From positions 13,034,606 through 13,098,605 of the forward strand of contig OX940865.1 in assembly GCA_954871525.1 (NCBI GenBank): DNA of 64,000 bases, given 5' to 3'. Origin of the DNA: Parietaria judaica. Lineage: Eukaryota > Streptophyta > Magnoliopsida > Rosales > Urticaceae. The stretch's first letter is position 1; each line of letters begins with the position of its first letter. Shown piece by piece: positions 10,882 through 23,936 of this stretch. The translations under genes were made by a program, and so were the position numbers. The notes beneath the pieces are model-generated. The model was not told where the DNA came from, did no database searches, and saw only the letters and a program-made list of their open reading frames with translations.

Positions 10882-11795
10882 TAGGGCTGAAACCGGAACC
10901 GAGAACAGGGAATTTGAGTGTTTTTTGACCCTGTCCCTTTTAAACCGGGATGCAGGTTTTGATAACTGGTTATGGTTTTTGCAATGAAAAATCTTGGTTT
11001 TTTTAAAAATATCGGAACCGGGACCGAACCAGGACACTAATTAAAAATCTGTTTTTTTTTTTTTGGAACAAAATCCGGTACATAAACAGGGACAGAAACT
11101 AGGAAAAAAAAAAAGAGTACGAACTCAAAATGCAAATTAACAAATCCAAACACAAATCCAAGATGCTAAATACCAAATCTGAGTACAAATCCAAAATCCA
11201 AAATACCAAAGTGCGAAATCTGAGTTCACGATACCAAATCCGAATGCAAAAAACCGAGTCTAAAATGCTAAATAATAAGTAATAACTACCGTCTACCGAG
11301 TACAAACAAATTATTATTATTTTTTCTTTCCTTTAGCCTTGTCCGCTTTCTTGTCATTTTTCTTGTTCGCATTATTACGCACTCCGGACTTAGCAGAGGG
11401 AATCGAAGTGGTTGGGGAAGATTCAGAAACAAAATCTGTAAGAATTAACCAAAAACAACCCATAAATTAACTTAGATTCAAGGATCACGTACATGTATTA
11501 ACTTAGATTAGAGTGGTAATATTATGGGCTGAAAAAGTAAATGGGCTGAAAACCTAATTAAAAGGACATACTAAAAAACAACAAAGTAATGACAAAACGA
11601 CATAAAACCGGAACCAGGACAAAAAAACCGGAAAATTTCAGATTTTAAACTGGTTTTGATATTGTTTTTCAAACCGGAACCGGGACGTCCCTTTTTAGGG
11701 TATTTAAAAAAATAAAAACTGATTTTTTTAATCAAAACGGTTCAGTACCGGGACCGGGACAAAACCGGGAACCGAGTCCAAAATTTTCACCCCTA
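10882..11795. mobile_element. Non-autonomous hAT element, 914 bp, with 8-bp target duplication AATTGTAA
   Basis: The left end starts TAGGGCTGAAACCGG and the right end reads, in reverse complement, TAGGGGTGAAAATTTTGG. Both match the common plant hAT terminus TAGGGNTGAAA. The octamer AATTGTAA flanks it exactly at 10874-10881 and 11796-11803. Ends are rich in ACCGGGACC and CCGGAACC motifs. The centre (about 11110-11270) is a degenerate array of AAATCCAAAATACC-like units. No full transposase is present, so mobility would depend on another element. Confidence 0.85.
11317..11435 (-). pseudogene. Exon-like remnant with a basic Lys-rich C-terminus inside the hAT element
   Basis: On the minus strand a splice acceptor (TTCTTACAG) opens a frame of about 39 codons ending in TAA at 11317-11319. 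It starts FVSESSPTTS and ends in a lysine-rich tail (NKKNDKKADKAKGKKK). It is the only protein-like stretch in the element. It could be the last exon of an ancestral transposase or a captured host exon; I do not recognise it. Confidence 0.35.
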
Positions 11796-11803
11796 AATTG
11801 TAA

Positions 11804-14800
11804 ATAACTATATTCGAAACAGTATAATGATTATTATACTTAATAATAACTTCAAACTTCTTTAGACAATGAAAATTATGAAATTTTTGGCTTAATTCAT
11901 GAAACAAAACAAAGCCGGGATTCAGCCAAAAAGAAGACGAGAAACACAATAAGTAAGACAAACATTTTGTTATGGAACTTTCGGGCTTTCGTCAATTTAA
12001 AAACTTAAATTCAGCAAAATTTAAAACTCTTATTTGAAGATAACAATAGTTTAATCGTACGTTCTGAACTTATAATGAGTGAGTAGTGACGACAATAAAA
12101 ACACAGCAAGTTCAGAAACTCCAATTAGATTATTACGATGATACCTAAAATTACTAACGTCTAAAGATGTATCATCTTGGACAAAAAAACAAAAACAAAA
12201 AAGTAACTTTATTTAAATATATATCAACAAGCCATCAACAAAACATAGATATGAAATCTGTTTAGATATATACTCTTCCAAAATGAAGCTGGTCAGAGGG
12301 ATCATCGTCCGTCAAGACCCGGAAACACATCCGGAAGCAAAAGACATTGGATAACTTTGACAACACCTTTAAACATGCCACGCAACCCCGTTGAACGAAA
12401 CCGAGAACTTAAGGAGTTACGAGCCGAGACAAAATCCCATAATTATTCATAAATCAAATTATTGAAACACTTACTACAACAAATAACTTTATAAGATCAT
12501 AAGCGCACAAGAGAGCTACACCATTAATTGTTGGTTCTTTTAGACGTAGACAATAGCTTAATTCGTTTAAAAGATTTTGCATTTATGTTCATCGTCAGAA
12601 ACTCTTTAGACGAATCAAGGTATTGTCAAGTATTCCTTCAAAAAAAGGTATTATCAAGTATAAATGGCAATTATATATTCAGGTCAACTGAAACACTAAA
12701 CAAACAAAAGTTTTAGCTCTCTCCATGTCCTCTCCTTTTCATTAAGTATTGCCATGGACTTGTGTTTTTGGGTGATTTCGACACTATACCTATGACAACT
12801 CATGAGTGGATTTTGAGCAAGCAGTGAAAATATGCATGTGAATGATTAGTGTGTTCTCTTTTTCTTGTCATGTTTATTAAGCATGTGGTTGCCAATTCTC
12901 TCCACTACTAATGCTCACATTTGAATCTTTTATAAAGTAAAAGCTAGCTCAAAATTCTTTAAATACACCAAATTCTTACTACCTAGATTCACACTTAAAA
13001 GAAAAAGAAAAAAAAAGAACTCAGCACAAGTTTTCGTTAAAAGTTGTATTGTCGTTGCTATAACATATATAGCAATAGGTAGCTTATAGCGACGACATAT
13101 ATTTTTATTTGATATTTAGTTATATATATATAATCTTCGGATATAGACGACTTTGTCGTTGCCAAATAGTTCGCCGGATGTCGAATGATCCAAGCTAAAG
13201 CGACGATCGTCCTTGCTATTTTTTCCATAAAGAAAATATTTTTGAAGAAATACTAATTTATTATTTAATGTGTTTATTTTATTTAACCAATATTTACGTT
13301 AAATTATATATTACTGAATGACTAATAATAAATAATAAAAACAAAAACAAAATTCTACTTCATTAATAATAAACCACAAAATAGTCGGAGACATACACAA
13401 AGAGTATTAAAATTACAATCAAATTTGTATCACAAGGTTTCAGTGTACTTGTCTTCTGCTTCGAGTTGTTGCTGGTTTGCCGCTGGTGACAGTGGTTGTT
13501 GACGGAACATTTGGTCGGGGTGGCAAATAACCGTTTACATATCCGATAATAATTATAAATAAAAAAAACTAATAAAATCTACATTTTCTCGAACACATAT
13601 ATCGTTAAAAAAAGAAAAAGTTATAAAATCAATATGTGAAATCCACCTATAATAACCCAAATTACATTAACACCGGATCTAGCAAGTGCATCAACAAGTT
13701 TATTTCTTGTCCATGCATGAATCTAAACATTATATTCCGTTTCTTTAGAGTATCTAAAGTTTCTTTCTCAACGTGTTTTTACGAATACAAATAAATTAGC
13801 TAGGGTTTAGTCTAATCATGTCAATGTCTTACGTTGTGTTACTATGATATTATTGCAAAATTGATAAGGACAAGCGCACTCGGGCTTTTTATGAAATATT
13901 TTGTCGTTCTCAGGCTTTATTCAATTGTATACGTACACAATATTACGTACACTTTCTCTCTCTTTTGAGCGTGCAAATCATTTAAGCAAGATCAACTTGA
14001 TTTGTCATGCAGCCAAATGTAAACACACAAACACAAATTATATACAAGTGTCGATAAACTCTACATTGCACACTCGAAGATTTTATGTTGCATTGCTATC
14101 AACATATATTCTAATCATCCTTTGAAATTTGTTAAGTGATAAAGCATACATATATCTAGTAATGTAGAAACATATTATTTAAATATGATTAGTTGTTTGA
14201 TACAAAGTTAGATTGGAATTTTTGGAGCTAGTGTCGCGATCATCATTTTTGCTATAAAAAATTATTTAGATATGACTAGTTATTTACATAATAAGATCCT
14301 GAAAAAAAAAAGTTTATTATTAGAAAAACAAAAGATCATGAAACAATATATCTTATATTTTCAGTCGTAGAAGAGTTTATACCATTCATAGTTTCATACG
14401 ATGCGAAGTGTTATGTAAAACACACTAGTTTTTATTAATATACCTTTTATTCTAGTTCTCATAAAAATACACCCTCGTTTAAAAATAACTGTATTATACC
14501 GATTAAGTGTAGTTGGACAATACTGCCTTAAATTTTTCTATTTCATACAAAAACTAAAATCCCTAAAATTGACCATTTGGTTTTAGGAAAATATATGATA
14601 AATAATTGTCAAAAAATGAAATTATAGGGTACGCATAAATAAAATTATAAATAAAGGATTAAATTTTTTAAGAAAAATTAATATGGTTGGAGCGGAAAAA
14701 ACCAGCATACAGTTTTAGTTTATTTTGCTGTTGAAAGTGCAAGACTTCCGCTTGTTTCTTGCGCGCAAGTTGATAATTGACCCGGAAAAGGATTAATCTT

Positions 14801-16421
14801 GACCTCAGCGCAATTTAGTTTTTAGCGAAACTTTGTCGTTGGAAGGTTTTTGACTTTTAGCGACACATTATAGTAACACTTTCAACGGCTAAAAACGTGC
14901 AGTCGAAATTTTTTGTTTCTTTGTAATGTGCTAGAAATATTAACAACTATATACTATAGAAGTTACATACAATAAATCATATAAGATGCTATATATACAT
15001 AATACATGTATATAAAATCATTGATATTGCATATTTATAGTACTTTTGTTATAAGATTGTCATCATATAATATTGATTTGTTCTTATCAAGTTATCATTG
15101 TAGAATGATAGCAATACGGTTTAATCTTCGTCTTGTAAATGATACATGTGTTTTTTGTTTTATTTTTGCGGTACGTACGTCCCAATGCACATGTTAATTA
15201 TTACTTTCATTTATAATAAAAGACTGTAAATAGAGAATTCTAATTCCTCAGTTAAATTAGAAATATATCCTCATAAGTTTGAGAATACTATATATATATA
15301 TAAGCTATAAAATTGGATATATATATATATATACTATATATTATAGTGCATATTGTTTCGGGTAATGGGCTATGTTGCTTCAGTACGTAAAGAATATGGA
15401 TGAAGTGGAAAATGTATATAAAAGCGATAAAAATAAAGGAATTTTTAGGAGAAATTAAAGAAAACTGCTTTTTTCTTTTATTTTGTTGTTCTTTTCTTTA
15501 TTGCTTTCATGGAAAAGTAATAGAGGGAAGCTTATGGAAGGCTCATGCTTTGAAAATTAAAAGATAACTGAAAACAAACAAATAAGAGAATTAATGGACT
15601 TTACTTAACTTAAAAGGGTGAAAGTCCGATCCGAAATCCATTCTAAGTAGGTTTTCAGTTCCGGTTTTGAAAACGGAGCTTTTTTTTCCTTCAAAAAAGT
15701 GGGAAACACGCCCATGAAAAGAAGAAAAAAAAAAGTGAACATGTATCATACTTCGATCTTAATTTTAATTTATTTTTATGATCAATATATTATAATAGAT
15801 TACAAAGTAATCAACAATTCTGAGGATTGATTTTTAATTAGTCCCTTTCCACACTACAAATAAAAAGAAATATCTAAATAGTCTTTATTTTTTTCTTTCA
15901 ACTGTAATTAAGCCGGTCCTGATTTTATCTAGCTCTTAAGTGGAAATAATTTACGGTTTCTTGTAAGATAACAATGACAACAACGAGGATAACTTTAACT
16001 CAGCTTCTGCAAATTGTCAATGACGAGGCATTACATTTTGGGAGTCAAAAGTCGTCGCTTTGCTCGCCTACTCCAAGGGCCCGACCCATCCAATGGAAAA
16101 TACAATTTATAATTGCATATTATTTGCATATAAATTATATATTATCATGATTTTTTTTATTTTTATCATTATAGGAAAGTGAATAAGTCTTTCACGGTCT
16201 CTATGAATTCATGTTAAGTCCTTGTATGCATTCATGTGTCGTCGATCAGCTTTTTTTGCGTGTTTCTATTATTTTATGAATTTAATCTTGCATGTAAAAG
16301 TTATATGCCGTATTACTTTTTTTGAAAATATATATTTTTTTAATCTGCAATTATCTCTTATTTTTTTTAACCTACATATCATTTTTTTTAAATGACATAA
16401 TATTGCCTCGTCATCATCTTA
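11804..16421. other. Gene-poor spacer
   Basis: No gene is supported. Stretches near 13035-13230 and 14815-14910 share TAGCGAC and GTCGTTGC motifs that resemble CACTA subterminal repeats, but a convincing terminus pair was not found. Short (TA)n runs lie near 15289-15333. Other open frames are short and AT-rich. Confidence 0.5.
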
Positions 16422-16430
16422 TTTTTTTTA

Positions 16431-17173
16431 GGGATAATAGCGGCATAAGTCCTCAACCTTTACTCAACTGGGGCGGCATAGCCCCAACCCCATTTAATAG
16501 TGGTATAAGTACCAAAAGATGATTTCCGTCCATATTTGACTAACAGAAGTAGTCAACGTTTGCGTGTTCAGCTTCATGTGAGGATTTCGAGCTTCACCAC
16601 CAAACCAAAGCATTTTACTGGTTTTCTAGGGTAAAAATATGTATATATAAAGAAAGAATATATTAATTTATATAGAAAAAAATATTAATTAATAAGTAGC
16701 CTATATATACAATTTATATGCATGGATTTCTCAAGAAAGTCGACCCAAGCCGTGGTTGAGAAATCCATGCATATAAATCGAATAAATAGGCTACTTATTA
16801 ATTAATATATCTTCTATATGCATTAATACATTCTTTTTATATATATACATACTTTACCCTAGACGACCAGTAAAGGGCTTAATTAGGTCTGGTGGTGAGG
16901 CTCGAAATACCCACATGCGAGGGCAATGGTTTGAATCCCTCCATCGCCATTAATTTTGCATTAAATTTGATGACGCGAGGATGACGTGTATGGTGACATG
17001 TCGGATTACTTGGCGTCCACGTTGACGAGAAGCTGACCACGCAAACGTTAACTACTTCCGTTAGTCAAATATGGATGAAAATAATCTTTCGGTACTTATA
17101 CCGCTATTAAATGAAGTTGGGGCTATGCCGCCCCAGTTGAGTAAAGTTTGAGGACTTATGCCGCTATTATCCC
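16431..17173. mobile_element. Fold-back Mutator-like element, 743 bp, 9-bp target duplication
   Basis: The element starts GGGATAATAGCGGCATAAGT and ends with its inverted complement at 17173. The arms pair almost to the centre near 16745, where GGATTTCTCAA and TTGAGAAATCC face each other. The 9-bp flank TTTTTTTTA occurs on both sides (16422-16430 and 17174-17182), as expected for MULEs. The right arm holds roughly 110 bp (about 16919-17028) that the left arm lacks. This extra piece has GGTTTGAATCCC, which matches a tRNA B box. No coding capacity. A transcript would fold into a long hairpin. Confidence 0.85.
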
Positions 17174-17182
17174 TTTTTTTTA

Positions 17183-19488
17183 AGAAAAGATTATGACACG
17201 CTTGTTGTTTGACTTACTCAATAAAGACAATGTTATAGCGTCCATAGCTGATCAATTAAAATGAACTTTCATTAAAATCTTCTGCGTCGCTTACTTTTTT
17301 TTTTTTTTTTATTATTTGTTTAAACTTTACTAATTTTGATATAATTGCTATGTTTATTTGTCTGACATATTCCTTTTAGAATATGTTTTTCGACTGGTTA
17401 ACAGATTTATGAGTTACTATAAATCTTAGTTACGTACTTTATACAACATTTAGCTACGTTTGTATTGATTTTTGATAACTAATTGGGTATAATTTGCCAT
17501 TGAAATCCCCTACCTACACACGTGCCAAACTGAAACATGAGGGCAGGGACCCAACCCAAGATTAAAGTTATTTGTTTTTAAAGTATCAAATAAAATAAAA
17601 ATAAAAAGTTATTTTTTTTTAAGAATGTGGGTAAGTGGATTTTGCCCGTCAAATTCAGCCGCCAATTCATATGCGGGACGGAAAAACAATAAGAAAGCAA
17701 AAATGAATTATTAAAAGCCGATTCAGTGGTTAAGCAGTTGAATTTGTATAATTAAAATGAAACTCTAATTTCATATAAAAGAAAGCCTATACAAGTTGGG
17801 AATTAAAAAAAATATGGGCAATTGCAACTATTATTTAGTCATGTAATTATAAAGTATAAAAAGATACTAATATTAGACTTTAATAATTTAGTACAAAATT
17901 AGTTAATAAATAGCTATTACTTATAACTCAAGAATAAAGCTAGGTCCACATACTTAGTTGTTTTGGTGGATATTGAATGGTTAAAATTGCACTAATAATG
18001 AGATTCACTAAAATAGGAAATAAGGAATATTTTGACAATCAAGAAAAAAAATACTCATTGAATACAAGAAATCAAAAGCATGAAAACAACAGTACTGTAC
18101 GTGAGACTCGTTATAAATTGTAATGGTGTAAATTATCTGTCATTTTTCTATATATAAAACAAATAATTTTATGATGGAAAATCATTATCACTATTCACTA
18201 GTACTCTGGATTGAGTCATATAGTATTTATTTATTCTTCAATATATATTTGGCTAGAGTTAATTAGAGCAGATTAACTCCAACTTTTAGACTAAAAACCC
18301 TAAGTTCAAGTAATAGTATGATTGTGAGGATACTTGGAGGCCTAAAAAGACTGTTCCAAATAATACTATTGAATTTTATGAGTATTTTATGTTGTTTTCT
18401 TTATTTGTTGATGTTTTATTTTAGGATTTTTTTTATTGGACTATTTAAGCTCATTTTTGTTTTGTTTTGTTTTTGTTTTTTTTTTTGAAACCTAAGCTCA
18501 TTTTTGTTGATGTAAGGCAGACTTCATCAAAACCAAACCTAGATTTTCCTCTGACAATCTTGTGGTCTTAAGAGAGTTCTAGTTTGATGCCTTCATCTAG
18601 AATTCACGCGTGAATAAATAGAAATATTTTATTGACATTCATGCGCAAATCAATAACCAATATTAGTTTCTGATTAAAAATAAAAAGACAAACAAAAAAG
18701 AAAAAACTTCTAACTCTCGAGACTTTTCTCTCGTAGTTTCTGATTATATTTTGCTACGACTTAGTTTAACCGTTTATATAACTTATATAGTACGCCGTTG
18801 ATCGATAACCGTCTTTTTAAGTTATAAATATTTAGTCCAAAGTACGGTTGTATACCTAACTAGCTCCCATTGCCATTTGTGTAACCAAGTTACAAATATT
18901 TGTGAGACATTTCTGTATTAAGCCCAATGTTTCTTACTATAGTGACGTCTTGAATTTATAAATGAAGCATAATAACCAAAACTTATAATCTCGACAAATC
19001 TTTCTCTCTGTTTTTTAAGTAACGTAATGTAATTTTAGTATATTCAAAGCCTATTATTTAAATTGTCAGAAACGACACAAGAGTACATAGCAGAAGATGC
19101 TTTTCAACCACATTTAGATATGTAGTTCAAGATGCTTTGATCAATATAATAATGTTAATATTCACCCAATTTTTTTAATTATTTAAATCCAATGAATGCT
19201 GAATGTTTTATTAATTGCATTACTCTATACGTACTGTTTTGGCCAATATTATGCTATTGATTTAGCAGAAGCTTGGAAACGAAACAAATTACGATTGTTG
19301 ATTTGCATTGAAATGGTTTGAGACTTATCGATTCGACAAACTCGAATATGAAAAGTGCTTCAATTCGTTCTAACCCTTACGACATCCGAATACGGGTCAG
19401 GCTTAAAAAATTCAGCCCAAAAGTACTCTCAAATAAAAACAATAATAGAATAGATAAACCACAAAGAACTTAAAAGTGATTGGACACT
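17183..19488. other. Gene-poor spacer
   Basis: AT-rich, with homopolymer T runs. No protein, RNA gene or paired terminal repeat was recognised. Confidence 0.5.
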
Positions 19489-19793
19489 GGGAAACTTCAT
19501 AAAACATCCCTCAAAACACCATAAATTATTTTATTACACCTCAAAACATCATAATTAAAAATACATCCTTTTTAAATTTTATGTACAAAAGTACCCTTTC
19601 AAAATTACATATTGTGTCCTGAAAAATGGACATATTGCCTCCTGAAAAATGGACAAGTCGCGTCCGAAAAAATGGACACAAGTAAGGGTATTTTGGTACA
19701 TAAAATTTAAAAAGGATGTATTTCCAATTATGATGTTTTGAGGTGTAATAAAATAATTTATGGTGTTTTGAGGGATGTTTTATGAAGTTTCCC
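19489..19793. mobile_element. Palindromic MITE, 305 bp
   Basis: Arms starting GGGAAACTTCATAAAACATC and its complement are nearly perfect inverted repeats of about 120 bp. The loop carries three copies of a GAAAAATGGACA unit (near 19621, 19640 and 19665). Flanks show no clear target duplication, so the superfamily is uncertain. Confidence 0.75.
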
Positions 19794-19804
19794 TATAAAG
19801 TTTA

Positions 19805-19990
19805 GGGTTAATTGCGGCAATAATGCACAACCTTTGGTCAAGAGGGGTTTTAGGTCCCCAACCTTTCAAAGTGTGGGCAAAAATACATAACCTTTGTTAA
19901 ATGTGAAATATGTTGGTCCTTCCGTTAGGGATGTTAAATTCTGCTGATGTGGCATCGTTAAACTGACAAATGGACTGCCAATTTGTAATA
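19805..19990 (+). mobile_element. Mutator-like terminal repeat fragment
   Basis: GGGTTAATTGCGGCAATAATG resembles the ends of the elements at 16431 and 42455 (GGG-TAAT-GCGGCA). It also shares their downstream pattern of a GTTAG motif and a TGATGTGGCA motif. No opposite end is seen, so it appears truncated. Confidence 0.45.
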
Positions 19991-20282
19991 TTGTAAACCC
20001 GAAAATTAAGATAACCAAGTCAAAACTTATGACCTCCGTCAATAAAAAGGCGTCTTTCAAAACACTAGAATATTTTCTTACTATTAAATTTACCAAATAT
20101 TAAACACTCTATTGTATCATTGATCGGAAAATATTTTTGTTCATCTAGATAAACTTGAACTTTTGACAGTATATCAATTGCAAAAAGTAAAAATTTGTAT
20201 ACATAGTTTAAGCAGGGAAAAACAGATATCCGAACCTTCTTTAAATTTTTAATACAAAATTAATTGATTGCACAGTCAATAG

Positions 20283-20287
<5 letters not shown>

Positions 20288-20322
<35 letters not shown>
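20288..20322. repeat. (TA)n microsatellite
   Basis: About 17 uninterrupted TA units. Confidence 0.9.
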
Positions 20323-20325
<3 letters not shown>

Positions 20326-20899
20326 AACTATAAATGAGAGTGAATTTCGAAAAATGCAGTATATTAACATTGTCAATTATTAATTAAAATATAATAAAAT
20401 ATAGATGCTATGAATGTCAAAAGTTGAACAGTATACGCAATTCACTACGTTGGGACCCACTTGCATGTGCAAAACTTTCGAATATGATGGTGCAGTATAT
20501 ATTTCATATATATACGTACATATAACCCCTCAATATTTTTCAGTTGAATTTGAATACCATGAATATTAGAAATATTTCTGGCATAAGTATCGAATGTAAT
20601 CATTCAAAGATGCAGGCCGCTAATGTCGAAGCTCGATTTCGTCCAAATAGAGCTAACATCTCTTAAGATAGTAGACATGCATATGTCTCAAATTTAATAA
20701 CAAAATATTAAATAAATGATGTTTCTAGAGTTTTAATATCTTAAACACAAGTTTCGTCTCTAAAATACTTTAGCGACACACTGACGAAATTGGACATCAA
20801 TATCATTTTATAGGCGCATTTGAACACTGTTATCGCTAAAAAGTTTAAGATATATAAGCATAGTTCGTACAAGATAAGTACTTATATAGTAAATATCCC

Positions 20900-20905
<6 letters not shown>

Positions 20906-20933
<28 letters not shown>
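20906..20933. repeat. (AT)n microsatellite
   Basis: About 14 AT units. Confidence 0.85.
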
Positions 20934-21796
20934 CTTGGTATATTCCCATCCCCTGTAAACTCAAAGGAATCTCTCTCTACATATATATATATACAGCTGA
21001 CTTGATATACTGAAATAATACAATATTTAGTAGGGAATATATATACATAGTTTAAGCAGGGAAAAACATGTGGAAATTAATAATAAGATTATATTAATTA
21101 TTTCATGTGATTGCATGTGTCTGAGAATCAATTTGTCCTTATCCCAGAGAACCAAAACAAGTCTTCTTGATGGAAATACTTTGACGCTTCATGTGTTCGT
21201 AAATCTCATTATAAGCTTGCTTTAAATTGCTTTTCAATGATCAGAAAGATTCCATCATATTAATTTGTCTATTTTTCATTTGTCAGTGTCGCCTACTTTA
21301 GTTACTTGGCCATTTCATCTCTATATTCTCATTATTAATTTGTGAATACATATATATGCATTTAACAATATGTTATAATATAAGTGTTTTTATGACAGGG
21401 TTTGAATAAAGTAGGTGGAAGAGACACACTGGGGCCAATTAGTTGATCAATATGATATATATAGTCTATATATATACCAACTAAGACATACAAATTATTA
21501 CTTAAAATTCATATATATATATAAATGATATTGTTGGTATATATGATTGTTCAATATTTAATATTGATGTAAGTAATGTACATATGTGAAAGTATAAACG
21601 ATAAGAATATATATATATATGTATATATATATTATTAGGAGGTTGATCTTAAGCAACATGTCATAGTAAATATGCTGTATGCATGATTTCTCATGGTCCG
21701 ACTACGCACTCATCTATTATTTCAAATATATAATTGATTAGTAAAAGAAGAGTTCATCATATAATATCAGAATAAAATCAGAAATATGACTAAATC

Positions 21797-21799
<3 letters not shown>

Positions 21800-21858
<59 letters not shown>
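21800..21858. repeat. Compound (TA)n(GA)n microsatellite
   Basis: About 15 AT units run directly into about 15 AG units. Confidence 0.92.
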
Positions 21859-21867
<9 letters not shown>

Positions 21868-22880
21868 CTCCACATACTGAAATCGAAGCCTTAGAACTTC
21901 TCGATGAAAGTTAAAAAGTTTTTTGCTTGTCTTGCTGGGTTATTTGCGGCCTGCATATCAAGGTTGAATTCATAATTGAGTCCAATTATTATTGGCTTTA
22001 CTCAATAATTTTTAAATAGAGATAATTATGGAAAAATACCACAATTTTTCTGCAATAATGTGGCATATTCTCAAGCGTATAATTGCGCTGATTAAATATT
22101 CAATGTCGTGAATTTGCGTCCTCGGTTGATTCTTTTCAAATTATCTCTACTCATATTAAGTAATTTACATGTATAGGCCGCAAATTGTTTTTTTTAACAT
22201 GAAAGAAAAATAAGTGATGATTTTAGTTATGTACGTGTAATAGAGACAAATAGAATTAAATCAACCCAAAATGTAAATTTCACGACCTTGAAAAATTCAT
22301 TCGCGCAATTGATGAAAAGTTTGGAATATGCAGTGCTGTCTTGAAAATGTTTGGATACATTTGCCATAATAATTATTCTCTTAAATATCTCATATGATTA
22401 AAAATTTGAACCAATAATTAGCCATGAATCATGATGACGTGCGTATAGCCCACTTTATAATAGTTAATTACAAAACACAATCATTAAAGCACTATATCAC
22501 TCTAGTGACTTAAAATATGTAATGGGACATAAAATAGGATTATATTCTTAATTGATATGAAAATCTAGCCCTTTTATTTAAATGGGTGGTTCAACCAAGA
22601 TATAGGGAAAAACTACAGTGCGAATAATATTAAACTTCAAACTTGTGGGCCATTGGAGAAATTGGTGTAAATTTCATCATGGTCCCAAATGTACATTTCA
22701 AGTACTATTTGTCCCATTACAGAATTTACTGCCATCTACGAGATATAACTCATATGAAGGCGAAAATGTAGAGACACACAACATTAAATGATGCATTTGA
22801 AAATTAATACGATTCCAATTTACTCGTACCATGAATGACTTGATTGACAAGTTAAAATGCTCAAATTATATTAGGCATCG

Positions 22881-23000
22881 TTTCCACATGTATAATATTA
22901 ATGTTTACCTTGGTGGATCCATATTTAAACTCCTAGGAGCAAAACAATAGGAAAATGAGTTATTGACAATAGGTAAACATTAATATTATACATGTGGAAA
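22881..23000. repeat. Perfect 29-bp inverted repeat with 62-bp loop
   Basis: The arm at 22881-22909 (begins TTTCCACATG, ends TTTACC) is exactly complementary to 22972-23000. The loop is 62 bp with no coding content. It could be a small MITE remnant or a small-RNA precursor hairpin. Confidence 0.85.
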
Positions 23001-23220
23001 ACCAAAAACACCACGTGACGTTGATTAACGGTTTTTGGATGGAAAAACATAATCGACCCTCTTTTGCATCATTAAGTATTATTATCGTCAATTTTTTTAA
23101 TAGGGAATTTTTTTAGGGTTTACAAAGAAATGGGACGTGAATAGTTCTCTGTGAGTTATTGATATATCGAGTCCTTGACATAGTTAATTATATCATTATA
23201 TCAACTTGCTTCTTGAATCA

Positions 23221-23222
<2 letters not shown>

Positions 23223-23252
<30 letters not shown>
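23223..23252. repeat. (AT)n microsatellite
   Basis: About 15 AT units. Confidence 0.88.
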
Positions 23253-23259
<7 letters not shown>

Positions 23260-23886
23260 TAGTTTTTAAATCCTAATTTAATTTGCAATGATCGTTCAAT
23301 AACATGGGTGGTAGGATATTTGACTGAATAATTAATCGTCATGTGTGAGTTACTATTTTAAGTACAACAAACAAAATATCAACGAACAATTCAAACATTT
23401 TTTTAATCAGTCCGAGACTTTAATATATATGAATATATTGTGCATTAAAAGTCTTTGTGCTAGTGCAATTATTCTCTCTCTCTTTTATTTTCCTACAAAA
23501 TTTCTTCCATATATATTATGCTCTATAAATAAACTCAGAAGCCTGACTAAAAATGACAACTAGAGCACACTTTAATGATTTCAAAGACAGATTTTCGATT
23601 ATCATATTGAAAACGTTGTTTATAAATCAAAATTACATCAATTTTCAGAGGGACTAAGTATGAGAAGAGCGTGAAAGTAAGTGTATTTAACGGTAACTAT
23701 ATAATATTATATATATATATATAAGATATAAAGTAAAATCTTAAAAATAAAGTGTAGAAATTGAACCTAATTTTAAGTATTTGGGAGATTACGGTCCTTT
23801 TAGCTTGTACATAAAACTTGCCGATGTTCATCAATAGAGATTGGTTCAATAGTTGAGTAATGGTAATAATTGCAAATCAAGTTAGA

Positions 23887-23936
23887 TTGGTTTAGTGGTA
23901 ACATCATAACATATATGAGGTCTCCGGTTCTAAACC
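23887..23936 (+). repeat. tRNA-like SINE head (A and B boxes)
   Basis: TTGGTTTAGTGGTA (23887-23900) fits the RNA polymerase III A box, and GGTTCTAAACC (23926-23936) fits the B box at tRNA-like spacing. Flanking sequence does not fold into a tRNA cloverleaf, so a tRNA-derived SINE is more likely than a tRNA gene. Confidence 0.55.

Larger units (their letters stand above)
19991..22880. other. AT-rich gene-poor spacer with microsatellites
   Basis: No gene is supported. Contains several TA/AT runs and repeated short ATATAT tracts. The short frame over 20820-21005 is only translated microsatellite. Confidence 0.5.

Noticed and set aside
12992..14930. Possible CACTA element, CACTTAAAAGAAA at left and complement CACATTACAAAGAAAC at right, with TAGCGAC motifs inside
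   Set aside because: The termini match poorly, no 3-bp target duplication is found, and no transposase is present.
20820..21005. 61-codon frame
   Set aside because: Mostly translated (AT)n repeat.
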